In this document: in pieces, positions 24,372 through 32,088 of the stretch
Layout of the letters: each line of letters opens with the position of its first letter
Numbering within the stretch: position 1 is the stretch's first letter
Source: a virus
Virus record (IMG/VR): IMGVR_UViG_3300028895_000097
Location: 1-32,116 of that record
Reading direction: 5' to 3' (one strand)
Length of the DNA stretch: 32,116 nt
Program-made: the position numbers and the translations under genes
The notes under the pieces: generated by a model
Told to the model about the DNA's origin: nothing
Seen by the model: the letters and a program-made list of their open reading frames with translations, nothing else
Database searches by the model: none

Positions 24372-26134
24372 TACATCATTCCTCCGAGTCTTGCGGATTG
24401 CGAGTCGTTCGCCCCGGCTTGAGCTTGCATGTTGCTAAACTCTCCCGGCGAAGGGGTCGTACCACCAACAATTCCCGGTTGTCCATTTTGTAAAATCTCG
24501 TCCACACCACCGGCCCCGCCCACAACCTTATTAGAGTTGCCGGGACTCATCATGCCCATCTGGTGTACGAGCATCATTCGATTTAAGAACTCAGGGTCAT
24601 TGAATACTTCATCGAACCAATCAGCGATATCCAAGTCCTCGGCAAGTTTGGTAATCGCCACTTGCAGATTAAATGGTTGCCCCATTTGCTGGGCCATTAA
24701 CGCAGTCTGCATTGTAGCCGGGAGCAACTGTGTCATAAAGTCCATAATACGTTTCGTCTTAATCGCTGGATCAAGACGCTGCATAGAACGAGCTTTAATC
24801 TTAAATGTCAGGAATAAGAAATCTTCTCTATCAACATCCGTGAATTCAACAGGGTTCGTCCAGATGTAGTAAGCATGTTTCTTACTCACGCTGGATGCAC
24901 AATCATAAAGGATAGATCGTGCGTCCTCGATACTCATGCTCTGGTTGGCTTGCAGCATCTCAGCCTGTGTAGCCGTGGGTGCTTGCGAACTCGCACCACC
25001 TACCAGATCAGCGTTGCCTGTGACATAATTAAACCATGTATGTAAGTGGGACAACATGACTTCGTTTGTCTGTTGCTGTCCACCGAAGGATACATTATTA
25101 AAGGCTGAAGGATCAGTAGTAGCTACAGCATCGCCATCTTCTGCTTCACGAATATCATCCGCTTCATCAGCATGGGCGGGCTTGTACAGCAAAATGTCTT
25201 TCTGCCGTTCAGCCTGATCCATCGTTTTCTTGAACATATCATTTGCAATAGTGTGTAAATCGTACCACATGGATACGGGAGCAATCGGTAATGGGTCGTT
25301 TACAGGTGGCGAGAATGATAAATAATCATACGGTCCTGCATCTACCCCATCGTACTCTGCCGCCCCCACAAAATCTGGAAAAATGGTTTCTCGTGGGTCA
25401 GGGCAGTACACGATCTGCTCATAAGACGGAATCCACAACTCTAACAGCGTCACCATATCTCGTGCGGCGTTAAAGTCCATTGCGTAGGAATCCCGATTTT
25501 CGTGTGGGTCTTTGTCTTTGGGGTCCGGCCTTCCTATTGCTTCAGGTAACTGCATAACCAAGTCGTCATCGAATCGATCATCGTCCAGCAATAATTGTCG
25601 CGGCATCGTCACTAGATCACCAGTGAAGAATGCATCACGAAACAGATGTTTTTCGGCAGATGGGTCAAATGTAAAGTTATCCAGATCGACCACATCACTG
25701 TATTGTTCGCCGGGATCAATGACGGAATCGCCATACTCCATTACATAGCCACTCTCTGCTAAACCTGTCTTCATAATACCGAAACCGAAGAATGCATCGA
25801 CGAGCCACGCACGATAGATTTCTTTCAATCGCATAGCTTCCTGAGATTCATCCAGTTTCGTCTTAAGCAGTTGAGCATGTAGCTCGTAATCGCTGTACGC
25901 AGTCGTCACGATATTACGGGGGTTCTGCATAACCAGTGCGGGGATGTAGGCCGAGATAGCCCTGAAGATCATGTTGATCGGTTCCTCGCCGGTTAAACCC
26001 TCGAACTCCTGCCAATACTGTCCAACATATGCTTTGAGATACATGGCCCTCGCGTTTCTGTAGTTACGCATCCGCTCAAAACCCATACGTGCAGCTTCCT
26101 GAATGTCGCTTGCTTTTAGTTTTGTTCGAGCCAT
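24371..26134 (-). CDS. Portal protein
   Basis: A 587-residue protein directly after large terminase, the normal place of the portal. The N-terminal helix (FERMRNYRNARAMYLKAYVG, 19-38) is typical of podovirus portals. A long central part is followed by a helical region and a glycine/methionine/glutamine-rich disordered tail (residues 540-587, ending LGGMM). It should form the dodecameric ring at one capsid vertex, dock the terminase during packaging, and later bind the adaptor. The start has GAGG upstream. Coupling with the terminase gene is tight, with one base between the two genes. Confidence 0.85.
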   Translation of the reverse strand: MARTKLKASDIQEAARMGFERMRNYRNARAMYLKAYVGQYWQEFEGLTGEEPINMIFRAISAYIPALVMQNPRNIVTTAYSDYELHAQLLKTKLDESQEAMRLKEIYRAWLVDAFFGFGIMKTGLAESGYVMEYGDSVIDPGEQYSDVVDLDNFTFDPSAEKHLFRDAFFTGDLVTMPRQLLLDDDRFDDDLVMQLPEAIGRPDPKDKDPHENRDSYAMDFNAARDMVTLLELWIPSYEQIVYCPDPRETIFPDFVGAAEYDGVDAGPYDYLSFSPPVNDPLPIAPVSMWYDLHTIANDMFKKTMDQAERQKDILLYKPAHADEADDIREAEDGDAVATTDPSAFNNVSFGGQQQTNEVMLSHLHTWFNYVTGNADLVGGASSQAPTATQAEMLQANQSMSIEDARSILYDCASSVSKKHAYYIWTNPVEFTDVDREDFLFLTFKIKARSMQRLDPAIKTKRIMDFMTQLLPATMQTALMAQQMGQPFNLQVAITKLAEDLDIADWFDEVFNDPEFLNRMMLVHQMGMMSPGNSNKVVGGAGGVDEILQNGQPGIVGGTTPSPGEFSNMQAQAGANDSQSARLGGMM

Positions 26135-26135
26135 A

Positions 26136-28088
26136 TTAAACCTCTATAAAGTTAAATTGTTGTCGCCAAGACTTCTGCCGTTTCTTACGTGCGTCAGTCC
26201 TGCGTTTTCTTAACGCCTGTTGCCGCCGATACGCGGCAGATTTCTGCGGCACTTCGGGCAGCTTAGTTTCTTTCTCAAACTTAACGTCATCGAGAATCCA
26301 TAGACATAGGGCATCAGCTATTACCCTGTCACCGTGTGTCTTCTTCGCACTCTCGCTTTCTTGTTGTAGCCCTGCTGGGCCAATTGCCATCTTCCCTGAT
26401 GATTTCTCATAATAGATGTAGGCCATCGCTTCATCGATTGCGATCTCACAATGATTAACAAACCCACCATGAGCTAAGTTTCGGCGATACACACTAAGCA
26501 GTGCTTCTTTCTTCGCACCGCCACTATTATGCCAGCCGTACTTATTAGTATTACGCTCCGTCACGGTTCCATCGGTCTTATCTATATAGAAACATGGATA
26601 CTTAAAATCCTTTACCATAATCTTACCGAAGTCCCAACCGGGGCCATTCATTTCCCAGATCAGAAACGGCAACTTATTCTTCCCCGTGCCACCTATCCAA
26701 AGGGCAAGGGCAACTACCATACGGGCAAACTCATAAGGGGGCACAGTCGCTATTGCTAACTCTGCTACCTTCTCTCGTGTCTCCACGCAGGATACACTCG
26801 CTACTGAATTCGACGCACTCTGCCCTTTGGACAGGTCGATCCCAATAACATACGATTTGGTTTGGTCCAATCGTCCCTTAATAAGATTGCCCCACACTTT
26901 CAAGTGACCCTGTTTCTTTCGGCGTTTCTTTACGCAAGTCAGATTGTTCGTCCGTATCAATCGAGCGACCTGTGTATTGGGTACATTGCCATCCATGTCA
27001 ATATCCCAAGCAGACAGCGGTTCTTTCCCGAACAATGCCTTATGTTGCATCAATACGGGGGCTTCAAAGAACAGATCGCCCGAACCAAGATGGTCCATAT
27101 CAACTTCCTGTGCCAGTTCTTTAGGGCTTCGCCGGGCATCCTCAAGATCATACCACGGCGACCGAATCGACCATTTCTTCGTCACAGAATCCTGCACGTA
27201 TTTACGCCCCCGACCTTTATCGGGATGCTCCCACCATGCCAGTTTGAATACTTTGATCTGCCCGGACTGCATCCACTTACTGTACTCCGTACCCGCTTGC
27301 GGTGTCGAGTTCACAATACGGCAAGGCGTTACATCAGATGTAGCACTACGCATGGCCTCGCCATTTTCAACCGCAGCAAACTCATCCAATAATATCGCAG
27401 TACGTCTATCACCACGAGCAGCATGTTTCGTTGTCGATTCACCATCAATCGTACTACCTGTCAGGCAGTTATGCATGTGCATCGATGTTCGATACTTCTG
27501 TCGTGATCCAACTTGCGGTGGACACATCCAATCGGGCAGGTTCTGGTTTAAGTAATCTAATTTCCAGAACAACGCTTTATGGTTTCCAGCCTTATCCACA
27601 TAGTCTTCAGTACGGGATAACAGTAATAACTGTTGGTCCTCGAAGAACAGCCATCGATGGTGGAAACTCGTAAGAACGATCCACGATGCACCCATATCAC
27701 GAGACTTATCTATCCCTAGATCACGCCCGAACTCCATTGCATCATAGATTTCCGTAATAGCCCTGTCTTGAACCTCCCAAGTAATAAACGGCACATGGTT
27801 GATTCTGGCTGCTATCTCCCGCCCATCATCCAGCACTTCATTCTGCCGGTAGGTCCAGCAGAATGCGTTAAAGTAATACAGGGGCGACTCCTTGCACGCC
27901 CACATTAATTCTCGTTGCAATCCTTCGTCTTCCGATGCTTGCGTTATGATCTTCTTACGATAATCAAGATTAGCAAGGGGGGTCTTCGGCACTACAAGCC
28001 CCGTCTTTGTACACTTCCATGTGTCCGGGACGTTCGGGAAATCTACTGGTAATGATGGTTTTACGACAAAATTATTCGCTCCGGCCAT
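26136..28088 (-). CDS. terL: Large terminase subunit (DNA packaging ATPase-nuclease)
   Basis: A 650-residue packaging motor. The ATPase part shows a variant Walker A KSRDMGAS (128-135), a Walker B AILLDE (231-236, with D235 and E236), and a motif III-like SR-T element after the central strand. The RNase H-like nuclease part shows GIDLS with D418, an acidic IWEMNGPGWD with E479, and HGDRVIADAL with D587/D592. Together these are the expected metal-binding acidic residues. The C-terminus is very basic. The gene sits after the small subunit and before the portal. AAGGAG (28100-28095) precedes the ATG. The family is secure; the packaging strategy cannot be read from the sequence alone. Confidence 0.93.
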   Translation of the reverse strand: MAGANNFVVKPSLPVDFPNVPDTWKCTKTGLVVPKTPLANLDYRKKIITQASEDEGLQRELMWACKESPLYYFNAFCWTYRQNEVLDDGREIAARINHVPFITWEVQDRAITEIYDAMEFGRDLGIDKSRDMGASWIVLTSFHHRWLFFEDQQLLLLSRTEDYVDKAGNHKALFWKLDYLNQNLPDWMCPPQVGSRQKYRTSMHMHNCLTGSTIDGESTTKHAARGDRRTAILLDEFAAVENGEAMRSATSDVTPCRIVNSTPQAGTEYSKWMQSGQIKVFKLAWWEHPDKGRGRKYVQDSVTKKWSIRSPWYDLEDARRSPKELAQEVDMDHLGSGDLFFEAPVLMQHKALFGKEPLSAWDIDMDGNVPNTQVARLIRTNNLTCVKKRRKKQGHLKVWGNLIKGRLDQTKSYVIGIDLSKGQSASNSVASVSCVETREKVAELAIATVPPYEFARMVVALALWIGGTGKNKLPFLIWEMNGPGWDFGKIMVKDFKYPCFYIDKTDGTVTERNTNKYGWHNSGGAKKEALLSVYRRNLAHGGFVNHCEIAIDEAMAYIYYEKSSGKMAIGPAGLQQESESAKKTHGDRVIADALCLWILDDVKFEKETKLPEVPQKSAAYRRQQALRKRRTDARKKRQKSWRQQFNFIEV

Positions 28089-28091
28089 ACA

Positions 28092-28436
28092 TTACTCCTT
28101 ATTCTTACGTGCGGAATCCTTTGCCATAGCGTTGAGTGTCTTCGCTTTGGTATCGTCAATACGTTCACCGATACCAGCACTCGAACCTTTCTCCGCACTA
28201 TCTGAGCCAAGCTTACCATCGCAGCGATCAAGTACAAGTCTCATCGCCCACGGTTCAGGTTTCTTTGTAATCTTGTCGCCCGATACTGGATCAAACTCAA
28301 CTCCACCAATAGCCTTCTGCCAGATGGTTTCCGCTAACTTATAGTTACGTGTAACGGCCTCACCAAGTTCATTCTTCTCAGTAATCTCATTACCAAGTTG
28401 TTTTAAGAAAGCAGTCACGCTTGTTTTCTTACCCAT
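28092..28436 (-). CDS. terS: Probable small terminase subunit
   Basis: A 114-residue protein directly upstream of large terminase (3 bases between). It is helical and charged, starting MGKKTSVTAFLKQLGNEITE. It carries an AETIWQKAIGG and WAMRLVLDRCDGK segment similar to the conserved 'ldR-x-dGK' element seen in phage small terminase and DUF5681-like proteins. It should recognise packaging sites and regulate the motor. The C-terminus is basic. Confidence comes mostly from position and that element. Confidence 0.65.
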   Translation of the reverse strand: MGKKTSVTAFLKQLGNEITEKNELGEAVTRNYKLAETIWQKAIGGVEFDPVSGDKITKKPEPWAMRLVLDRCDGKLGSDSAEKGSSAGIGERIDDTKAKTLNAMAKDSARKNKE

Positions 28437-28438
28437 AA

Positions 28439-29131
28439 TTACCTCGTCATTTGGTAGATAAAGGAATTAAGCTCGTCAATGAGATAGCTATCGAACATGG
28501 TAGCAAAACTAATATCAGTATTGCCATAACCAGAAACCAAAATACCAATAACAGTATCTTCAAGAAATAGCGGGCCGCCGCTATTCCCACCATTAGCGTC
28601 CACATCAAGCTCATACTCAAACTCCCCTTCATCGACTGTTGCCGCGATATCCCCAAAAGACCAATGCCACTCATTTACACCAAGCGGCATCCCGATAATA
28701 TAAACGTCAGTTCCGGGAACCACGGTATCAGTAGCATTGCTAATGGTAACAGTTTCAAACGTGTCTTCCGTGTCCAGTTTAATAAACGCATAATCTCGAT
28801 CCTCACCTATACTATACTGGATAGGGGAGGCGTAGCCCGCATGAAACTCGTACTCTCGCCCGTCCTTAAATATAACTCTACCCTCAACGGGAATCTCTAT
28901 GCCCCGGTACTCATCCCAGAACATATGCCCCGCTGTTACGATTACTCCAGACTCATGCACGACAAATCCCGTACCTGTACCAACGTCAGTGATGATCTTC
29001 ACCACCCCGTACTCCGGGCCGTAGGTCGCAGACGGGCCGCATTCCTCTAACGATATCCTTGCTCCCACTCCTAACAGACTCACGAAGAAAATCATTAGCA
29101 CGATCCATACTGTTAAGACTTTAGCATTCAT
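28439..29131 (-). CDS. Signal-anchored trypsin-like serine protease (S1/HtrA type)
   Basis: A 230-residue protein. Residues 5-23 are a strongly hydrophobic signal or anchor segment, so the protease domain would face the periplasm or outside. The complete catalytic triad is visible: H69 in TAGH, D113 in DRDYAFIKL (111-119) and S184 in GGNSGGPL (181-188), spaced as in trypsin-like PF13365/HtrA peptidases. No PDZ domain follows, so it is a minimal protease. Two cysteine positions near the start could not form the usual trypsin disulphides. It overlaps no neighbour but sits 2 bases from both, inside the packaging operon. A morphogenesis, envelope-modifying or anti-host role is possible. This is the clearest unexpected gene in the window. 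Confidence 0.88.
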   Translation of the reverse strand: MNAKVLTVWIVLMIFFVSLLGVGARISLEECGPSATYGPEYGVVKIITDVGTGTGFVVHESGVIVTAGHMFWDEYRGIEIPVEGRVIFKDGREYEFHAGYASPIQYSIGEDRDYAFIKLDTEDTFETVTISNATDTVVPGTDVYIIGMPLGVNEWHWSFGDIAATVDEGEFEYELDVDANGGNSGGPLFLEDTVIGILVSGYGNTDISFATMFDSYLIDELNSFIYQMTR

Positions 29132-29133
29132 AA

Positions 29134-29646
29134 TTAACTCCCAGCGGCAAGAGGTTTCGCAAATATAGTTACCTTAGTTGAGTTGATTGTTTGGCCAGCC
29201 ACATAAAGCCAGCGATTTTCCAGCAGATCAAAGTAGGCAACCTGCATACGATCATTCGCATTGTCCGGTCCCACGTTAAGACCTGAAGGCCAACCATCTG
29301 TAGTGACGGTGATCGAGTCCACAAATAAATCCAAATCAGTCGAAGCTTCCAAAGTTTCGGGGTCCGTGTTCACTTCCATTAGCCCAGCCGTAGTTGTCAA
29401 TCGCCCAACATAGAGGCTCGGTCCCTCGTTCTCATTGGCCCCGGCATACAGATCGAGAACGTTTGAATCGCCGTCAGCCCCATCGACTGCAATACACAGC
29501 ATGAGTTCTTTCGCCCTGTGCCATTCTACCGGGATGTCAAACGCCCCAGCCGGTTTCGAGTCTAGTGTCGTGGCAGCGAGGGCGGTATCTGCCGCAGTAA
29601 TCGCTCGTACACGTTTCCACCCTGCATACAAACCTAATTCGCTCAT
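29134..29646 (-). CDS. Beta-rich virion-like protein (170 aa)
   Basis: The product starts MSELGLYAGWKRVRAITAAD and continues with alternating beta strands rich in Thr, Val, Asp and Ala, with one cysteine and no membrane segment. It resembles small phage capsid or tail accessory proteins rather than an enzyme. Its stop is 2 bases from the serine protease start. It may be a protein of the particle surface that is displayed with, or processed by, the protease; this is only suggested by adjacency. CAGGAG precedes the ATG. Confidence 0.55.
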   Translation of the reverse strand: MSELGLYAGWKRVRAITAADTALAATTLDSKPAGAFDIPVEWHRAKELMLCIAVDGADGDSNVLDLYAGANENEGPSLYVGRLTTTAGLMEVNTDPETLEASTDLDLFVDSITVTTDGWPSGLNVGPDNANDRMQVAYFDLLENRWLYVAGQTINSTKVTIFAKPLAAGS

Positions 29647-29648
29647 TA

Positions 29649-30491
29649 TTATTCTCCTGTGAATATTGTTACGTTACCATTTAATGTCGCATTCGACCAG
29701 CCCGATTTAGCAACGCCGGTTGTAATTTCTCGCGGTACAATTCCAGTGGTCGCGTTGTTGAGATACCAGCACACGCCGTCAATATTATTATCACAATCCA
29801 CAATAGCCTTACGCAGCATGTTTGGGTCAAAGTTATATTGATCTGCCGTACGTTTAATCCGGGTACATAATGCAGTCGTAAACGCGGTTATAGCGGCACT
29901 ACCCGTACCTATGGTTACGCCGGTTAAATCTAAAAGGGCAGTGAAACCAAATCCGCCCACACTTCGCCATGCTGTAGTAAAATCAAACGCTTCTGCACCA
30001 AGAGCAAGTATTGTTGAGTGGGCAGCATCCGGCGTATTATACGCATCGTCCTGTGCCGTCCCGTAATCAAGAGCCGAAGCCCCAAGACCAGTTCCAGATG
30101 CATCGTTCATAACCGTCACGCCGACATTCCGCTCGTCTAAGGCGTATGTAAGTTTCTCATAATACTGTTCCGTGCCAGTATTACGCCACTGCCAATCTGT
30201 CTTAGTTGCACTGTTATATACATAGAACCCAGTGTTATGTGCTGTCTCCGCACTTATATAGTGTCCAAAGTTCGTAGTCGTTGCATTCGGTAATGCGATA
30301 CTCACTATGCCCCACTGTGCGAGATTATTAATGTAGTTGGCTGAAGTCGTTAGCTCAATCGCCGTGCCCGATGAGCCATCCGTAGTCAGGTACCCATTCA
30401 GTTCTCGTTTGTTAAGATCGAATCGAGATACACGAGGTTTGAACCCAGTCGTAAATCGACTCTTTGTATAATCAAGTCGTGTTGATCTCAT
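29649..30491 (-). CDS. Beta-rich virion-like protein, possible lectin-type fold (280 aa)
   Basis: Residues 40-250 alternate beta strands and loops, with a Gly/Thr/Ala/Asn-rich composition similar to concanavalin/LamG-like or head-fibre proteins, but without a motif strong enough to name it. The basic N-terminal 25 residues (MRSTRLDYTKSRFTTGFKPR) may be an attachment segment. Its start is inside the 94-residue gene upstream (20-base overlap) and it has GAGAGG upstream of the ATG. Confidence 0.5.
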   Translation of the reverse strand: MRSTRLDYTKSRFTTGFKPRVSRFDLNKRELNGYLTTDGSSGTAIELTTSANYINNLAQWGIVSIALPNATTTNFGHYISAETAHNTGFYVYNSATKTDWQWRNTGTEQYYEKLTYALDERNVGVTVMNDASGTGLGASALDYGTAQDDAYNTPDAAHSTILALGAEAFDFTTAWRSVGGFGFTALLDLTGVTIGTGSAAITAFTTALCTRIKRTADQYNFDPNMLRKAIVDCDNNIDGVCWYLNNATTGIVPREITTGVAKSGWSNATLNGNVTIFTGE

Positions 30492-30756
30492 CTACAATCC
30501 TCTCTAAATCCGTAATCTTCTTTATGCATCCTTTGGGGATAACGGTAACATCCCGTTCCCCATCGCTTATCGTTGAACTGAGTCGAAGTACGTGCTGGTT
30601 CGCATTGAGGAAGTAACCCACCGTTCGGCAATAAGCGGGTTCTTCCTTCTCACGCTTATCTTCTGCTTCCCAACCGGAATGTTGTATAATGTCCACCCAC
30701 TCGACTTCGATGGGCCTGTCTTTTTTTAATTCGCTAAACCGTGACTTTTTAACCAA
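30472..30756 (-). CDS. Small phage protein (94 aa), TTG start
   Basis: The start is TTG at 30756-30754, chosen because GGGAGG lies 8 bases upstream and no ATG gives a similar context. The product starts MVKKSRFSELKKDRPIEVEW and contains VEWVDIIQHSGWEAED, a pattern I associate with small phage proteins near packaging genes; no biochemical role is known. It overlaps the previous gene by 31 bases and the next by 20, so the three are translationally linked. Confidence 0.6.
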   Translation of the reverse strand: MVKKSRFSELKKDRPIEVEWVDIIQHSGWEAEDKREKEEPAYCRTVGYFLNANQHVLRLSSTISDGERDVTVIPKGCIKKITDLERIVDEINTT

Positions 30757-31232
30757 GACCGAATCCTCCCAATATTGTCGAGATCGTAAACCCGTTTCAA
30801 CAATTCTTTCCGGCCTTGCTTCCTACCACGTTCCAACGCAAGCTTCAGTTCGTCTTCTCTTGTTGGGGCAATAGTGATTTCTGAAACTACTCGCTGCTGC
30901 CCCGCAACGTAACCCGACTTAAAAGCTTCCTCATACTTTTCCGGGGGAACGTGGGCTTGCCCATCATCATAACCTTTTTCATAAGCTTGCTCATACGCCT
31001 CTGCCCTGAATTCTTCGGTTCGTTTATCCGTGGTTTCTCCTTCGGCTTCCTGTGCCTCCACCGCTTTATCTTCAATGTCCTCGATAATGTCTTCCGGTAA
31101 ATCATTATCATCTACCTTCCCATGTGGTATGGCCATGCCCGTACCAGTGGTAGGTTTAGTTGCGTAATCCATACCTATAACGATATTCTTCGCACGTTCA
31201 CCACGCACCCCATTATTTTCGTTCTCACTCAT
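30726..31232 (-). CDS. Charged protein with paired FliH/YscL-like repeats (168 aa)
   Basis: A highly charged, helical protein with AAAGGAG before ATG 31232. It contains two copies of the pattern Y-E-x-A-Y/F-x2-G-Y-x2-G-Q, at 80-92 (YEQAYEKGYDDGQ) and 100-112 (YEEAFKSGYVAGQ), exactly 20 residues apart; a weaker third copy may lie at 131-143. Such repeats occur in FliH/YscL-type stator proteins and some phage proteins. The N-terminal 75 residues are acidic and disordered. Function in the phage is unknown. Confidence 0.6.
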   Translation of the reverse strand: MSENENNGVRGERAKNIVIGMDYATKPTTGTGMAIPHGKVDDNDLPEDIIEDIEDKAVEAQEAEGETTDKRTEEFRAEAYEQAYEKGYDDGQAHVPPEKYEEAFKSGYVAGQQRVVSEITIAPTREDELKLALERGRKQGRKELLKRVYDLDNIGRIRSWLKSHGLAN

Positions 31233-31362
31233 ATGGTTCTCCTTTATTTAATCCGCACTTCCACTTCACTGTTCTGATTGGTTCATACATCTTCCACCAC
31301 CAATCCATCCAAAGATGCAACCATGTGAAGTTCTTCCAGTTGTAGATCCCGCCACGGCGAAA

Positions 31363-31479
31363 TTATTCTTGATCTGAGAGCGTTTCTAGCGTTTCGGGTA
31401 CATCGGCACCCTTTTCTATATAAAGTAGCTCAGATTCGATCCTGAGATCATCTGGCATGTGTATCGTCTTCGGGTCCAT
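31363..31479 (-). CDS. Acidic micro-ORF (38 aa)
   Basis: Begins MDPKTIHMPDDLRIESELLY and ends GADVPETLETLSDQE. AAGGA lies about 9 bases upstream of the ATG. It overlaps the end of the next upstream micro-ORF by 32 bases in another frame. The same frame stays open after its TAA for 45 more codons, up to and just into the 168-residue gene. Reasonable composition and a ribosome site support coding, but there is no known family. Confidence 0.5.
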   Translation of the reverse strand: MDPKTIHMPDDLRIESELLYIEKGADVPETLETLSDQE

Positions 31480-31567
31480 TCTCAATTATCCTTCCGGGTT
31501 CTTCCCGCGGGCGGGGTGGCCTTAATTTGTTTTCCTTCGGGGGTTTATATTTATCAAATCCACACAT
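31448..31567 (-). CDS. Pro/Arg-rich micro-ORF (39 aa), first gene of the late operon
   Basis: Begins MCGFDKYKPPKENKLRPPRP and ends GPEDDTHAR. AAAGGA lies about 10 bases upstream of the ATG, and the predicted late promoter is about 40 bases upstream of it. Small proteins with an MC- start and a proline-rich body occur at the beginning of head-gene operons in several podovirus groups; the resemblance is from memory. The 32-base overlap with the next micro-ORF suggests coupled translation. Confidence 0.5.
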   Translation of the reverse strand: MCGFDKYKPPKENKLRPPRPREEPGRIIENGPEDDTHAR

Positions 31568-31606
31568 AGGTGACTATTCCTTTGCATTTATCAATAAGTG
31601 TCGAGG

Positions 31607-31635
31607 TTTATAGACTGTATATATAAGGGTAACAA
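31607..31635 (-). promoter_or_regulatory. Predicted sigma70-like late promoter
   Basis: On the minus strand, TTGTTA (31635-31630; four of six consensus bases) is separated by 17 bases from TATAAA (31612-31607; five of six). Transcription would start near 31600, giving a leader of about 33 bases before ATG 31567 with its ribosome site. This is the best promoter-like sequence I found in the region, and it supports 31567 as the first late gene. Confidence 0.55.
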
Positions 31636-31833
31636 AATTGTAAGGAAAAGTCAAGGTTTTTTCCCTCAAAATTTATAAGTCATTTTTTCATAAGTGGTTG
31701 GGGACCCGTTAGTTACCTTAATTCCTACCTACCCTGGGGGGTATAAGAGTAGATTTGAGTTCGTCGTGGTGGTCCTTTTTAATAAATAGGACCCATATGG
31801 GACCCACGAATGAAAAGGGTACTACCCCGCCCC

Positions 31834-31935
31834 TACAATCGTTACAATCCCAACCTACAATCCCTACAATCGGCCCATCCGTTCCAAACCCATGTTAATA
31901 TAGGTAGAATATAACGATTATAACGCCATACAATC
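31834..31935. repeat. TACAATC repeat cluster
   Basis: TACAATC occurs at 31834, 31843, 31856, 31865 and 31929, and a variant CTAGAATCG lies at 31960-31968. The first four copies are 9, 13 and 9 bases apart. Clustered short direct repeats in a gene-free A/T-rich region resemble iterons of a replication origin or sites for a phage regulator. Confidence 0.55.
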
Positions 31936-32071
31936 CTTTTAATCAGGATATTCCTAAGCCTAGAATCGTAGTTTATGTCGATTATCCTTATTATAAGGGA
32001 TTAAAAATCAGTGTGTTTGTTGGTTTGGTCCAGGAAAACAACCCTATTATCACCAATTTAATCTGTTAAGA

Positions 32072-32088
32072 TAGATAAGATTTATCTA
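32072..32088. promoter_or_regulatory. Operator-like 17-base palindrome
   Basis: TAGATAA-GAT-TTATCTA is a perfect inverted repeat of 7-base arms around 3 bases. It overlaps the last base of a weak -10-like TAAGAT (32067-32072) and lies just before the possible rightward gene start. Its form suits a dimeric regulator; no regulator gene is seen in the window. Confidence 0.4.

Noticed and set aside
23975-31633. The 11-mer ATAAGGGTAAC shared at 23975-23985 and 31623-31633 as a possible common promoter motif
   Set aside because: The copy before the scaffold gene has no -10-like sequence at the matching distance; two copies of an 11-mer can occur by chance at this length.
31771-31793. Hairpin GGTCCT/AGGACC as a terminator
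   Set aside because: No T-run follows on either strand and the loop is large; kept only as a structural feature of the control region.
31810-31914. 34-codon plus-strand ORF from ATG 31810 through the TACAATC repeats
   Set aside because: No ribosome site and the peptide is mostly a translation of the repeats.
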